64,000 nucleotides of DNA from Hypomesus transpacificus. Its lineage: Eukaryota > Chordata > Actinopteri > Osmeriformes > Osmeridae. Under the pieces are notes generated by a model, which was not told the origin of the DNA, searched no databases, and saw only the letters and a program-made list of their open reading frames with translations. Below are positions 21,731 to 35,261 of the stretch, piece after piece (the stretch's first letter is position 1; every line of letters begins with the position of its first letter). A program made the translations under genes and the position numbers. The stretch covers positions 3,065,673 to 3,129,672 of the forward strand of contig NC_061073.1 of assembly GCF_021917145.1 (NCBI RefSeq), read 5' to 3'.

Positions 21731-21812
21731 GTATTATTTATTGTTACCTGTATATTTAGAAAGTTTTAGTATTAGGGTTGGTATAGTCGATTATTTATTT
21801 CAATCTGTACCA

Positions 21813-21838
21813 GATTTGGAGGAACTCACTATTATTAT
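21813..21838. other. Junction from unit X1 into unit X2
   Basis: From about 21,813 the sequence again matches the X unit (AGATTTGGAGGAACTCACTA, as at 14,634), after flank not found there. The X2 copy then resumes at about 36,829 and at 43,233, split by elements Y and Z. Confidence 0.65.
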
Positions 21839-21872
21839 GAGAGGCGGTTAGAACCGAAACTGTACTGTCCTG

Positions 21873-22160
21873 TAGCTAGTGGTCCAGGACAGTGTAGCTA
21901 GTGGTCCAGGCCAGCGCCTCTAGTGGTCCAGGACAGCGCCTCCGCTGGCACAGGACAGTAGCTAGTGGTCCAGGACAGCGCCTCCACTGGTACATGACAG
22001 TAGCTATTGGTCCAGGACAGCGCCTCCGCTGGCACAGGACAGTAGCTAGTGGTCCAGGAGGTGCCTCCACTGGTACATGACAGTAGCTAGTGGTCCAGGA
22101 CAGCGCCTCCGCTGGCACAGGACAGTGGTATGTGACAACGCCTCCACTGGTACAAGACAG
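21873..22160. repeat. Subterminal minisatellite of element Y, left
   Basis: Tandem units of about 45-65 bp containing GTAGCTAGTGGTCCAGGACA and GCGCCTCCGCTGGCACAGGA. Inverse copies lie at 25,262-25,345 and 36,637-36,800, on either side of the LTR element. Confidence 0.8.
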
Positions 22161-22900
22161 TTACTGTTCTGTTGATAGTGGAACGCAACTGTCTCGTAAC
22201 AGTTGCATTGGTTGTCTTGCAGCATTTTTATTGACTGTCGCATAACATTTTAGAATGGGAGAACAGGCTATAAACTTTTATTTTCAAAATATAAGTTAAA
22301 CTGTCTCTAAACCATGCTTGACGTGTCGCTACAAGCTTACCATACAAAGTAGTCCATTTTTACATTGTGTGTAATGTAAAGCAGACTGTTACGTATTGAC
22401 TTAGTAAAAACGTATTTTACTCAGAGTAACTGAATGCACATGAGCCACCGCCGGAGACGTTATTATTGCATTATTGTTATCAGCGCCTCCTAGTGACGGC
22501 GTGTATATCATTACTTTTAATGATTAAAGTCAACATAGGCTATAGGTTACCTACATTTTGCAGTCAAGGGGTGTCATTTATTGACATTGTTCTTCATATG
22601 GAAATAATGAAGAATTATGTTTTCTTTATTATTGTAAAGACAAAATGAAATGTGAATGTGTTTATAATAACAAGGTTTGAGTATTTTCATTTTCCAATAC
22701 ACTGTTAAATTGCAGTTCCCTGTCAGTCAGCACAGCCAGGTTACATTAGTTTTCTTTGTTTACAAGCATTTCTCTCAATAAAATAAAAATCAACACATAC
22801 CATTAATATTTTCAATAAAAATAGATGTATTTGAAAACATAAATAATACAATTCAAAACACTTTTTGTACATGTACAAAACACTGTAGTACACTATATAT

Positions 22901-24318
22901 TCACTCAAACACAGTTCCTGAGGCAAGGCACATCTCAGCCATGTACCGGCAAACACTGTCGTTCTTTTTGATGATGTGGATGGTGACCTTAACAAAGACA
23001 TCAACAATTGAAATGCTCATCAAAAACAACGGTAACAGAATATATTGTTACAATTATTTTGACCAGGGCCAATTTAGACATATACATTACATAAAAGGTG
23101 TGAAATGAATTGACTTGATATTTCCTTACTTCAGGCTTCATCACATCAAACAGAAAATCAAGTATGTCCGGTCACCATCCAACTCCAAAGTGCCCTTTAT
23201 TCTGTCAAGTAGTTTGATACTCTGGGGATGGATACAAAATGTTAAGAAAAGAGAGAAATAGTCTGTTATAAAAATGCATGTTTCTTGCTAAAGCACACAA
23301 TGAGTTTTCATATTAATATGTGAAGATTATATCATGTAATATCCGGATCATTAATTGTCTTCTTGACATATGTACATTATTTGACCACATAGGCTACTTT
23401 GGCAAACGCATGCAGTATATATTTTTGTTCAAAGATATGTAATGGTCATAGCAGAATCCAATGACTAATAAATTAATCCAAGGCACTTGTGGAATATTTT
23501 GTTAATAACCAAATGCATTAAACTTACATTTTCTTCATTGAAAAGGAAACGCTTGGTCTTAAAAGCTGCTTCAGTTTCAATGAGGTTCCGGGATTTCTCC
23601 AAAGTTACATCCGGCTCGACTTAATTTCATCAGACACCAGTGCTTGATGTATTTTCTGTGAGGACATATTTTTGCAGACCATAAGACACCCAAGCCAAGA
23701 CAATAATGTGTGTTTATTATTATTATTGTTGATTACTATTGTTTAGTGAACCAGATTTACCTGGAGCTCATCGTCACCAATGAGACCCTGCACTCCATCC
23801 TGCTGCAGAGCTCTGAGTGTCCTACAAAGAATAACAAGTCATTGACATCCATTTAATTTGTAATGTGAAAGTAGGAAAGTATACCAAACCAGCCACATAC
23901 CCATCAAAGTTCAAAGGCAAAGGTCTCTTGCAACCACACCAGTAGGGATCTCTGATGGATTGCTCTACGACACCAGCACAATCTGTGTGCAGCCATCCTT
24001 TGCAGTCTTCACACTGTAGCCAGAGGAGAGTCTTTACCTCTGGATAGAGTGAACTGCAGGTGGAATAAATATAAGAAAATCACAACACCTACAACCAACA
24101 CATACTCCCTCATGCAGGCATATGCTCAGTAAATACATTTCCTACCCCTCTGTCCCCAGCTTCTGGAAAACAAAGACATTCAGGTCAGCCGCCATACACT
24201 CATGTTGCCTACTGCTTTTCCCAGTGTGATTTTGAAAATGAAAAATACTGGATGTCAAGAAAGCTAGCTCCTGAAATTTTGTCGAGTGCAAATATTTTTC
24301 ACTCTTCAAAGTAAACAT
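22901..24318 (-). pseudogene. PHD-finger-like protein gene of element Y
   Basis: Six candidate exons on the minus strand: 24,146-24,318, 23,901-24,053, 23,761-23,821, 23,528-23,655, 23,130-23,221 and 22,901-22,987, all with plausible GT-AG borders. The second exon has the second half of a PHD-like zinc finger: WLQCEDCKGWLHTDCAG followed by YWCGCK. The first cysteine pair of a full C4HC3 finger is not obvious. The gene ends in MCLASGTVFE. Reading the exons in order needs single-base corrections in the 23,528-23,655 and 23,130-23,221 exons, so this copy is probably broken. No transposase catalytic motif is visible, so it is an accessory or a domesticated-type protein. It was not recognised beyond the finger. 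Confidence 0.5.
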
Positions 24319-25345
24319 ACGACCGGTAATCGACGCTTCTAACCCGAACCCATATACATAGGCCTATAGCCTACAATAGACTAATATACAGTTTGTGCAA
24401 AAAACATATTTTATGAGATAGGCTTAATAGCATGTGAGTGTCGCGCAGCAGTGGCAGTCTGCAGAGACAACGGTAACAGGACAGCGGGGATTTGTGCTCT
24501 TACAAATCGCCACACTTCTATGGACAAATATACCATTTGTGTTAAAACAATATCATACAGTCAAATAGCCTATCTAATTTGCCTATCTTTTGACCTTATT
24601 TCAAAACCAAATTGATTGTTAAAATCTGAAATCAGAATCAGAAAATGTCGCCTTACCCGCCATTGATTGCACCAAGACTAAAATAAAATCTTGTAGAACT
24701 GTAAGGGCCAACTGTGGTTGAAACCAGCTCTGGTTTTAACCAATTAACTTAGAGACACACTGTCACAAGACAACAGGATACGCTATGTGAGTGTTGCGAG
24801 ACAGTTAAAATAGCCTTCTTTAACATTATAGCCATAGGCTTTAACTTTTTAAACAAAAAAGTTCCTAAGATATAAGACGGATCTTCCTGAATCCTGTGTG
24901 TTTTGTTAAGTGGATACTGAAACAATTGTAGCCTACTTTTTTATATTTACATAAACAGATTTATGTGTAATATACAATTAATAGACGTCTAAATTCAGTT
25001 ACTCTGAGTAAAATACGTTTTTACTAAGTCAATACATAACAGTCTGCTTTACATTACACACAATATAAAAATTGACTACTTTGTATGGTAAGTTTGTAGC
25101 GACATGTCAAGCATGGTTTAAAGACAGTTTAACTTATATTTTGAAAATAAAAGTTTATAGCCTGTTCTCCCATTCTAAAATGTTATGCGACAGTCAACAA
25201 AAATGCTGCAAGACAACCAATGCAACTGTTACGAGACAGTTGCGTACCACTATCAACAGAACAGTAACTGTCATGTACCAGTGGAGGCGCTGTCACGTAC
25301 CACTGTCCTGTGCCAGCGGAGGCGCTGTCCTGGACCACTAGCTAC

Positions 25346-26122
25346 TGTAGTGGAAATGTTGGTCATATGCATAGATGTATGTGTATGAAATCTATAATCT
25401 TCTATGTTCATTGGTAAGAGACAGGAAGGGAAAATAATTAAGTTGAGTTCAAAGGAATGTGAGGTGCTGATGGCTCTGTGGGCAGCTTGCCCTGGGGGAT
25501 GGGTGAAGCATTTTATATGGCCTTCTGTCCTCTGGTTACTGTAAGGGGTCAATGAGACAGTTGCTCTGAACTTTGGCTAGAAGGACTGTGTCCTGTTTCA
25601 TTGTTTGTGTTAATTAAAAGTATTGTTCTTGTGACCTGGGGGAAGGTAGATAAATGGATCAAGCTGCTCTGACCCTTCCTGCTTCATAGGTGATGTTAAT
25701 TAAATTCTTGTTTGAAGATGGTCACACAAAGGACAGTTGACCATTTGGCTGGTCAACTCCTGCTGCTTTATTATCTATTGGTTTGGGGAGATATGCCCCA
25801 TCAAAGAACAGTGAAGCAATTGCTAGGGAGATGTATTGTTTCAAACTGTCACCAAGTTGAGTTGGCCAATCACAGAGTTTGTTTCATTGATTGATTGACC
25901 ATATAGAATGCCATTTGATCTTAAGTTTATATAAGGCAGTGCATGTGTGCTGGCTGATCATCACTCTTGCAAACGATTTGTGGCTATCACACCCTTCGCC
26001 AAGACGGATCACAAAGTACTTTGTTTAAATCATATGTAATTGTATAGTCTAATAAATTGTATTAAAACCATATCCCTTGACTATTCAGATCGACACAGTG
26101 CCACTCGAATTCTTCCTTAACA
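25346..26122 (+). repeat. 5' LTR
   Basis: 777 bp, TG...CA ends. Differences from the 3' LTR that I can see are TAAGGGGTC/TAAGGTGTC, TTGTGTTAA/TTGTATTAA and CTTGCAAACG/CTTGCGAACG. A TATA-like TTATATAAGG near 25,928 fits a U3 promoter and AATAAA near 26,051 fits R/U5. Confidence 0.9.
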
Positions 26123-26124
26123 CT

Positions 26125-26144
26125 TGGTGCCGAAACCCGGGATC
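26125..26144 (+). other. Primer-binding site for tRNA-Phe
   Basis: TGGTGCCGAAACCCGGGATC lies two bases after the 5' LTR and is the exact inverse of the 3' end of eukaryotic tRNA-Phe including CCA. tRNA-Phe priming is known from HERV-F-type retroviral elements. Confidence 0.88.
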
Positions 26145-28853
26145 CTCGTCTGCTCAGCGTTTAACAGACTTCTCCCTCTGACGGCGATTTGATCAGTCCG
26201 GCTGGAACAGCTGCCTTAACCTCCAAAATTTTTCGGAGACAGCGGGGCCGATTCTAGGGGAGTTTTAATGGTTGCGCTGTTGCTGACGCGGGGTCTTAAA
26301 GAAACAGGTGAGATATTCTTTTTGGTCACTGTGTGATATTGAATTGTCTAAATATGGTTATAGGCTATTGTCAATAATTCGGTTAAAAGTTAGTAATTGG
26401 GCAGTGGTCAGAGGAACAGTGTCCTGTACGTGTGAGTCGTACGAATTAATGAGGTACGGTTGTTGAACCTATCTTTTACGTGAGAGTCGTAAAAAACAAA
26501 TCTGCAGAGTGTGTCGACGGACATACATAGAGGTCGTGTGTTTGACGAAACAACACAGAGGGAGAAAAAATTCACATGTGATATCGTGTTATGTGTTTCT
26601 TGGAGACCCTAAGGATTAGAATATGTTGGATTGGTGATAGTTTGAGAAGTTGTATTGGCTTATGGTGGTCATAACAGTTCTTATTTATTACTAAGGCGCT
26701 ACATGATTTCTAAGTCCAGAAGAGAAGTGGAAAAGTATACTTGTGAGAATTGGTAACCAGCTGAGTTAAAAAAAAAAAAAAAAAAAGATAAAGAAAAGAA
26801 GTTAGGAAGTATGGGCCTATGAAATTTCAAAGTGAGTTTGTAAACGCGCGTGTTCATTTTTGTTTTACTTGCAAGTTATGTTTTTTTAGGTTAAAAGAAG
26901 TATGGGTAGTAATTAATGGTGTTAACGTAAAAGCTATATCTACAAATTACAAAAATCAAAATTTTAAATTATTTTTTATTTTGGTTTGAACGTTTGTAAT
27001 TTACGATTGTAGGCTATTCGGTAAGGGTATATGTTCATTGACAAGTTGTGAAATCGGAATTTGAGAAAAAAAAAAAAGAAAGGAAGGAAGGGGGTAATTG
27101 TGTCTTTATGTTCCTTCGTTGGTTATTGTTGGTTCAATGTGTTCAAATACGGATTGTAATTCGAAAATGAATAGGGCTAAAGATGGTCTGGAGGCAGAAT
27201 TAACCTGCCCAAACATTGATTACATGAAGCAAAAGTATGGTAACGATAGTTTATTGCAAATGCAAATATGGATTGATATATGTGGATTTCGGAGTGTGGG
27301 TTCATTTTGTTGTGAAATTATGAAAAGCTTGTGCAGAGAGAAATTGTTACACGATTTGGAAAATAATAGATGTAAGCTTGGTTGGATGGCTTTTCAGAAT
27401 TGGATGGAGGTAGGTAGAGTCAAAGAGAAATAGATATTAGAACAGATAGTGTGGGGAAATTTTCATCTATTTCCACACAGATTCACGATTCAAATTGTAT
27501 GGCTGTTCCGCAGACAAACTTTGCGGTGGGTATTCATCTGTAGCCCGTAGTGGTTAGCAGGTGGATGCGCAGGCGCATTAGGTCTTGCTGGCTAAGCGAG
27601 AAGAAACTGAGGTCAGACGTACGTTTGTCTTACGACTGAAGTGTTTTCTGACAGACGGATGTCTAAGATAAGTCAAGAAAGCAGGATCCTGGAATTTGTT
27701 TATAGATTTGCTTTGGATTTCCGCAAAGATTGCGGCTTGTGCTTTGACTTGCACTATTGCACTATTGCCTATTATTCAAAAGAAGGAGAAGTTAAAGTCC
27801 CCTCCGGTACAAAAGGGTTTGAGTCCCTAAGGAGAAGTTAAAGTCCCCTCCGGTACAAAAGGGTTTGAGTCCCTGAACGAGTTTAAGAATGTTATAGGCT
27901 TGGGTGGCATTGCTTCTGTCTCGAGGGACAGCACTGAGTTACGATTGATCAAAGTGAATGCAGAACATGTTTAAATGTGGTTGGAAAACATGTAGGAAAG
28001 TCGAAGACACAAAGTTAGGCCAACACGATTGGATAGGAATGGTCAATCTATGTTGAGCACAAAATGTGTGGTTTGATTGGGTGTATTGAGCATTATGGAC
28101 GTGAATGTACGGAGATGTGTCATCACTGTTGAAAGTTTTCTGGAAATTGGGGGCAAACTCGCAAATTCTTGACCGTAAATTGAAGTCCGAACTGGTGACG
28201 AAGGCTACTATGTTGACACACGTACACAGATGAAACACTTGGGAGAGACTTTGTTATATTCTCTTCAGATTCTTATGGATGTTTATCGGTTATGACATCG
28301 TTGGTAGAGGAGTGACGATTGACTTGTTATATGGTTTTACAACTGTGTGTTAACCGATATTTGATGTTAGATTTTACATCTGTCTGATTTGTTTTGAGGA
28401 TGGAGACAGTCTGTTCTTGAAAATGCTAATGTTAATTCTTTGGCTGAATTCTCCATTTGAAAAGAGGCGCATGCGCTTGAGTCTAGCGGCTCATTCTGCG
28501 TGCAGTGGCCCACAGCATCATGAGTGATTTAAAAAAAAAGAAAGAGGAAATAAAAATATATATATATACACTCATCTGAAAGAGAATTTGACGTTGAAAA
28601 TAGAAATGTATTGGTTTGAAACACATGTGTGTTTCTGTTTCTTTGTCAAAGTTAAGAAAATATCGTGAGTTGGCATACTTTTGATTTGGAAATCATGTAC
28701 AGACCGAGTTTCTATCTTATGAGCTTGATTCGATATTAGATTAGTAGGCTATTGCGCTGCTAAATTTGGGTTCTTGGGTCAGATAATTGGTGAAGGCCAG
28801 TTTTGGCAACGAAAGCGATATTCATTCGAAGAATTACAATCCAAGGTTATTCA
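26145..28853. other. LTR element interior, 5' part
   Basis: AT-rich leader-like region without recognisable gag. One frame at 27,098-27,433 (111 codons, cysteine-rich: CSNTDCNS, SFCCEIMKSLCRE) is not recognised and has no clear retroviral motif. A direct repeat containing AAGTCCCCTCCGGTACAAAA occurs at about 27,793 and 27,840. Confidence 0.45.
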
Positions 28854-31800
28854 CAGCTAACACATTTACGTTGCCCTGACGTTGTCGCAACGTCACGCGA
28901 TGACCAAACATACGTTGCCGCAACGTCTTTGGCGACGTTGCGGGACCGTGCATCTGTGGGGCGCCAGTAGGTTGCCGCAACGTCATCTTGTGACGTTGCC
29001 AGTCCGTAACCGCAACGTCGTGGCAACGTTAATTTTCCGACGTTGCCAGTCCGTAACCGCAACGTCGTGGCAACGTTATTTTCCGACGTTGCCAGTCCGT
29101 AACCGCAACCTCCTAGCAACGTAATTTTCTGACGTTGCCAGTCCGTAACCGCGACGTCGTCGCAACGTTATTTTCCGACGTTGCCAGTCGGTAACCGCAA
29201 CCTCCTAGCAACGTTGTTTTGGGACGTTGCCAATCCGTAACCGCGACGTCGTGGCAACGTTATTTTCCGACGTTGCCAGTCGGTAACCGCGACCTCCTAG
29301 CAACGTTGTTTTGTGACGTTGCCAGTCCGTAACGGCGACCTCCTAGCAACGTAATTTTGTGACGTTGCTAGTCCGTAACTGCAACGTCAATTGTGTTCGA
29401 TTAACATAATCGCACGTGTGAAAAGGGGCTATACAAGTCATTAAAAAAATCACATCTAAAATAATATACGTCATCAATTAAAATATTATGTGATTCTAGA
29501 TTTGTGTCATAGCCATGTGAAAGATTGGATATGGAAGTTGCAAACATGATTCATTCACCTGGCTGGTTTTGAATGGGCTGCCGGGGTGTGTTTGAGTGTT
29601 TCCTCTATGCGGACTCCACAGCTTTCTCTCCCAGTCCCGTCTTCTACTTCATCACAGCGTCTGGAATTAGAAGTCATGAACTTATTGTCAGCACCAATGT
29701 GAACGTTGAATGCGTGTAAGCCATAGTTTGTGGGATCTCCAAACACTTACCGCTCTCTTTCGCAACTCCAGCACCTTAAGGCGCTCCTCAAGGTCTTGAA
29801 GTTCAGCCTGTGTTTGGGCCACCTGTAGGTCCATCACTGGCACCTCTTCAGTGTGTCTGCCCTGTGGTCGCCTGAACAGGAGAGCCTCTCGCTGGTTCTC
29901 TTCCAATGTCTCCATCTTCCGGAGCATAACCTGTAATGTGTCTGTAATTAAAGACAAGTAAAACCAGTTTACAAGAGTTTGCATGATTGGCATACACTGT
30001 GGTTCTTCTAGATTAGCTGTAACATTGATGTACATAACAAATGTTACCTTGATTGGTCTTTGCCCAAGATGGTACAGCTGAATGGGGTATACAAAGCATT
30101 AGTAAGACAACATTTGTTGTTTTGACAAATATGTTTCCCCCCACGATCAGAACAACTTAAGTATGCCTTACAATTAGGTATGCCTTACAATGGCAATGGT
30201 ATGAGTATTTTTTTGAGTGTCTTATATTTGCACTTGCCTGGCTGCCAGCTGTTTTCCGGGGCACCCTATGGGTTCTCCTCCACCAGACCAGAGTTGACAC
30301 CTAGAGGTATGGCATCTGGTGATGCAAACGTTTTAAGTCATACTTTTGCTTCAAAGCATAGCCTTTAGGGTTGCCATGGCTCATACAATTATTGTCACTG
30401 TTATAAACGGTCATTCATTACTTTACCATAATTTCCAAGGGACACAGTACTTGTGATGGTGGTCGGATCACCTGTACAGAAATGAAAGTGGAATGTAGTT
30501 TACGTACATAGTAGCCTATTAGTATATTGATATAGAAGAAGCATCGCACATATGTGATCGTTCGAAAGCAGGGCCCCACAGCGTAGCATCGCACATGTGT
30601 GATTCTGCACATTCCAACCAACTATTTTCCGATGGGCAGAAACTATATGATAAACACTACAGTATGGCTTCAAAATGTACAATTAGTAGGCTAACAAGTA
30701 ACACTAGCAAGTAGTAGCATTGGTACGAGTATTATCTTAGGTTGCTAGGTAACGGAAGCTAATTAAAGCTACATACCTTCCGTTTTGGAAAAATAACTCA
30801 CGTACTCTGGTGAAAGTGTCTGAAATATTTAGAACTCACGCATCTAAAGGTTAAAACGAATAAACTTATCCAAAAACAAATGTCATGTACAAATTGGAAG
30901 AATTAGTGACATGATACTTTTACAGACGCCATTGCTGTGCATGCCATGACCGACTGTGAACGTGATCAGCCACGCGCTAGCGTCTTTGAAAATTCAGGGC
31001 TAGCTAACTAAATAAACTATTTTGGGACAAGGTTTTCTAACAGTTCTGAACTTTTATTTTCACTGATTCTTTTGAGGGTGATTTTTGAGACTCTAAACTT
31101 TGATAACATGTATGCATTTTCAGTATTTCAAAACAACTTTCTGGAGGGTTTAACCTAGCTAGCGAAATTCTAACGTAAACAATGTGAATCTGATATAACG
31201 CTATAAACAACTCAATTTCAAACCTATATGCCCCATCCAATTTCTAAAAATATGTTTATATATTTAAAACTATGTCTGTAAAGAAACTCACCTTTGAAGT
31301 AACTTATTTCCAGGTAAAATCCATTGTGTGAAAGACGGTAGGACCCCGGCAAAAACTGTTTAGGAAGCCCAGTTTCAGCTATGCCTTGAAATGGGCATGC
31401 GCAAAGTTGTTGCTCAGGGGCAGACTGAGGGGCAGGTTTGCTAAGGAAGAATTTTAATATTCTGTGATGACTTGTCTTTGAAAATGAAACTCTTAAGAGT
31501 CGCTTACCTTTTGGTCACATTTAACAATTTTGTAGGCCTATTACAAAACTATTGGAGCACAAATTTGCATTGTGTGTCATACAGCTTTGGTGTGCTATAG
31601 CCTACAAATAATGTTTGCTTAATCATGTTACTCATCACACATTGATTGCTTTTGTACATGTTTATAGTAAAGAATGAAAGACTAAATTATATTCCACATT
31701 CTGTCTTTTTTAATTTACGATGTGTCTGCATATGAGAACATTGATGACCAATGACCTGCTGGGGCTGAGCAGCACATGAATTACATGCAGTGTCTACATT

Positions 31801-32504
31801 TATATATATAAACCACTATATTGCACTCAAGATCCGTTGTCCTGCGACAAAAATAAGGTAACCAGCCGACCAAGGGACGACGTCGCGGCAACGTTGTCCA
31901 CGGGTCTAAAAATAAGGTAACCAGCCGACCAAGGTACAGCGTCGCGGCAACGTTGTCCACGGGACCAAAATTAACGTAACCAGACGACCAAGGTACAACG
32001 TCGCGGCAACGTTGTCCATGGGACCAAAAAATAACGTAACCAGCCGACCAAGGTACAACGTCGCGGCAACGTTGTCCATGGGACCAAAAAATAACGTAAC
32101 CAGCTGACCAAGGTACAACGTCGCGGCAACGTTGCCCACGGACCTAAAAATGACGTTACCAGCCGACCAAGGTACGACGTCGCGGCAACGTTGTCCATGG
32201 GACCAAAAAATAACGTAACCAGCCGACCAAGGTACAACGTCGCGGCAACGTTGCCCACGGACCTAGAAATGACGTTACCAGCGGACCAAGGTATGACGTC
32301 GCGGCAACGTCGCCCACTGGTCTAAAAATAACGTAACCAGCCGACCAAGGAACGACGTTGTGGCAACGTTGCCCATGGGACCAACTGGCAACATTCCCTT
32401 TATAACGTTGCTACGACGTTGCCACGACGTTGCCAGAAGGTAACGTCGCGGGTTACCAACTGAGCACTTACTGGCAACGTTGCCGCAACGTCATGTGTTA
32501 GCTG
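28854..32504. mobile_element. TIR element with ACGTTGC subterminal repeats, nested in the LTR element
   Basis: Ends CAGCTAACACAT and ATGTGTTAGCTG are inverses. Each end carries a tandem array rich in CAACGT/ACGTTGC: units of about 46-60 bp at 28,862-29,392 (GACGTTGCCAGTCCGTAACC) and about 60 bp at 31,855-32,500 (CCAGCCGACCAAGGTAC). A minus-strand coiled-coil exon lies between. No catalytic transposase domain was found, so it is probably non-autonomous. Superfamily unassigned. Confidence 0.65.
29751..29930 (-). pseudogene. Coiled-coil exon of the nested TIR element
   Basis: An exon with acceptor TTACAG and donor GTAAGTG on the minus strand encodes a charged, heptad-like helix (MLRKMETLEENQREALL, then QAELQDLEERLKVLEL). 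Similar C-terminal coils occur in the Myb/SANT accessory proteins of Harbinger-type elements, but no SANT domain is visible here, so that link is only a possibility. Downstream splicing at about 29,666 soon gives a stop in one phase. Confidence 0.4.
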
Positions 32505-35255
32505 GGTTGAAACGTTTATAGAGTTTTTTATGTGTTCAAACGGAAATTTCAGTTTATGTTGTTAAAGGAATATTTTTTGTTCAGGCCTACGTATTGAATT
32601 TATCTGGAAATGTTGCTTCGGTTTTGTGTTATGTGAATGAGGTTACTGTAATATCTACATTTGATTTTAACATGTGCGTACTAGATATCCATTGACATGG
32701 AAGCAAACGATGGTTTTTATTTTCATTTGTGTGGGAAGTTCACAGATGTGATGGTTGTTTAAAGAAAAAGTTTCAGAGTTTTGCTCTGTCCCAGAGCGCT
32801 TGTTTGATTCGAGTTTAAAATGCGTGCTGATAGATAAGCTATGTTTATTTGAGTTGATTCATTGAGTAAAACTAAGAGTAAAAGTGAGAAGTGTTACACT
32901 AAACCATATACAAACTACAAAATAGTCAAGTTAAATGTTTTCATTTTGGGGTTTTTGGTCCGCCAATTTGAGATTTGAGATCCGTGCATTACGCATGCTA
33001 AGGGTGTTTTGGTTGGTATATGAATATTCAAAGGAGTATTCTGTATTACATGCTTTGATAAGACATTTGAAAAGTTAAAGAACAAGGTTTTGTTTTATGG
33101 GGTTATGTTACTTTTGTTAAATTGTGAATTTAAAGGTTAAAAAAGGAAAAGGAACTATGCATATGCTTTGAAGAAGTATATGGGCAAACATTTTAAGTAA
33201 AAAAAAAAAAAAAGTAAAATCTAAGGTTTTTAAGAGTTTGATAGAGTATTGGATGTAATTTGGTTTTGAAATGAGAAAGAGAAGATTATTACAATGTACT
33301 TTTATTTGAGTTTGATTGTAATGTGGTTTTAAGTTTTATTTGGGTGTTTTATCAGAGCCTGTCACAAGGTTTGGGATGAACAGTTAGGCTGTGATGAGGA
33401 TGTTTTATTGTGGTATTGATGCATGAAGAGGGTTATTATAACTTTTGGGTTTGAAATGATTTGGGAAGACTCATTATGTCTGATAAATTGTGGTTTTGAT
33501 GGTTTGTGCTAATTAGCCTGTTTTGGACTGCAGCCAAAGCAAGTTATGAAGCTCTACCTATCTAACCTATGTAGAAATATACAGGGGGTATAGGTTTGGC
33601 TAAGATTTATGTTTCATTTTGGAATCATGCAGATTAAATTCTGATTTGGGGTAGTGGATGGTTTTCCTAATGTCTTGGACAAAGAGAGATTTGATTTGGT
33701 GAATTTAAATACAGAAAAATAGAAGAGAATCAAATATAAAGGTAGTAATTTGAACGGTTCATAAAGTATTTTTAAGAAAAGATAATAAGAGATTAAAAGT
33801 TGAGGTTATTCTTAGTTTGGTTGTTTTCTAAAATAGTTTGATTCTCTAAAGATTGGTTCAAAAGTTGGTTGCTTCAGTGTAAGCTTGTCAATTCATAAAA
33901 GGGAAAAGAGTTTAACACATTAGCTGATGGTTAAATACATCATTGGTGTTACATATGAATTTGGGAAAGGTATGGTAACAGGGAGTTTCTTATTTTCACC
34001 TGTAGAACAACTTGCTGTATGCAAATGTGGGGTTCACTCTAACAATGATGATTATTTCACAGAGAAATGCTAGTGCTGAAACTAGCTGGAGAAGGTTTGT
34101 AGATTGCCTGCAAGCAATGATGAACTGACTAGAATATGTTTTTGATGTTGACATATGTTTACAGGGAGTGCTGAGATGGTGTTGCCATGTTCTGATAAGC
34201 TTAACTTAACAAATTTGGGTTTACAGGAGTCTTTTGAGAAAAATTGTTGTGTGACTTTGTTGCAATATTTGTCACAGATTCTTTAAGGGAAGCGCGGGCT
34301 TCTTAGAGAGGAAGAGATGACGTTTAGTAATTTATGACTGACTGATGACTGACTGATCCAAACAGAAAGTGACTATGGGGGTTTTATGACTTTAGTGTCA
34401 GAAGTTTGGCTCTGTGGTAAGATTGTGGGGGTTTGATGAAATACTGCTAAGTTGAAAATGTTTGACTGTATTTAACCCAGAGTGAGAATTGTGTTTTGTT
34501 TGAGTATATTTGACAAGAATTACAGAATGCAGCAGACGGATGGAAAAAGGAATGGTGGAATGGAGATTTGGACTAATCCACAAGAAAATGCATTTTGGAA
34601 AAAGGAAGGATATGAGAATGAAATGGAGGTTGTATGGTCTGCATAACACATTTATCTTGAGATTTTGCTCAGTTAACACATGGAAAGATCATGCCTCTAC
34701 AGTTTGTGTGATATATTAATTTTAACATACATGGGGATTTGTAATGATTGCATATTCATTTTGTTAGACTCATATGTGGAACAAGTAATATGGGAAAGGG
34801 AATTTAACACGTTAAGCTTCACGTTTAAGGTTAGAGAAACTATTTGATTATTGATAGAAGGAGTTTTTAGAGTTACATTTTGGAGAAGTGATACTGTTTC
34901 ATGATTGTTGATGATTGATAGAAGAAGTTGTTGGAAGAAGTTTTAGACATTTCAGGCAGATTTGGGCTCAGTGGTCAAGCTTTTGGTAATTTAGATTATT
35001 CTTCAATTAGATTTTTCTTTTCTTTGAGGATATATAATGATAATGGGTCACACTTGGTTAAGGAAGTTATTTTTGGAGTTGATAGGAGTCAACATCGTGT
35101 CAATAATTTCAGTTGAATGAGAAAATGGGATCTTGAAGTCGGACGACAAGAAGTCAGTTAACTTTTTAACTGACCTTTGTGAGTGTGTTTGTTTATCACT
35201 GTGCAACCCTTTGTAGTGTACTTTGTGTGAGATTCACAGGCAGGTGGAGGTTATT
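32505..35255. other. LTR element interior, 3' part, no coding frame
   Basis: AT-rich sequence with no ORF over about 90 codons and no pol or env motif recognised. Plus-strand composition is G/T-rich with few C, unlike the surrounding elements. Confidence 0.5.
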
Positions 35256-35261
35256 CTTCTT

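Noticed and set aside
28862..29392. Repeat-spacer look of the ACGTTGC arrays
   Set aside because: Spacers are themselves repeated and the arrays sit at the two ends of a TIR element; subterminal repeats, not CRISPR.
31906..32258. Repetitive minus-strand frames (NVAATLYLG units)
   Set aside because: Translation of the ~60-bp tandem repeats at the end of the nested element.
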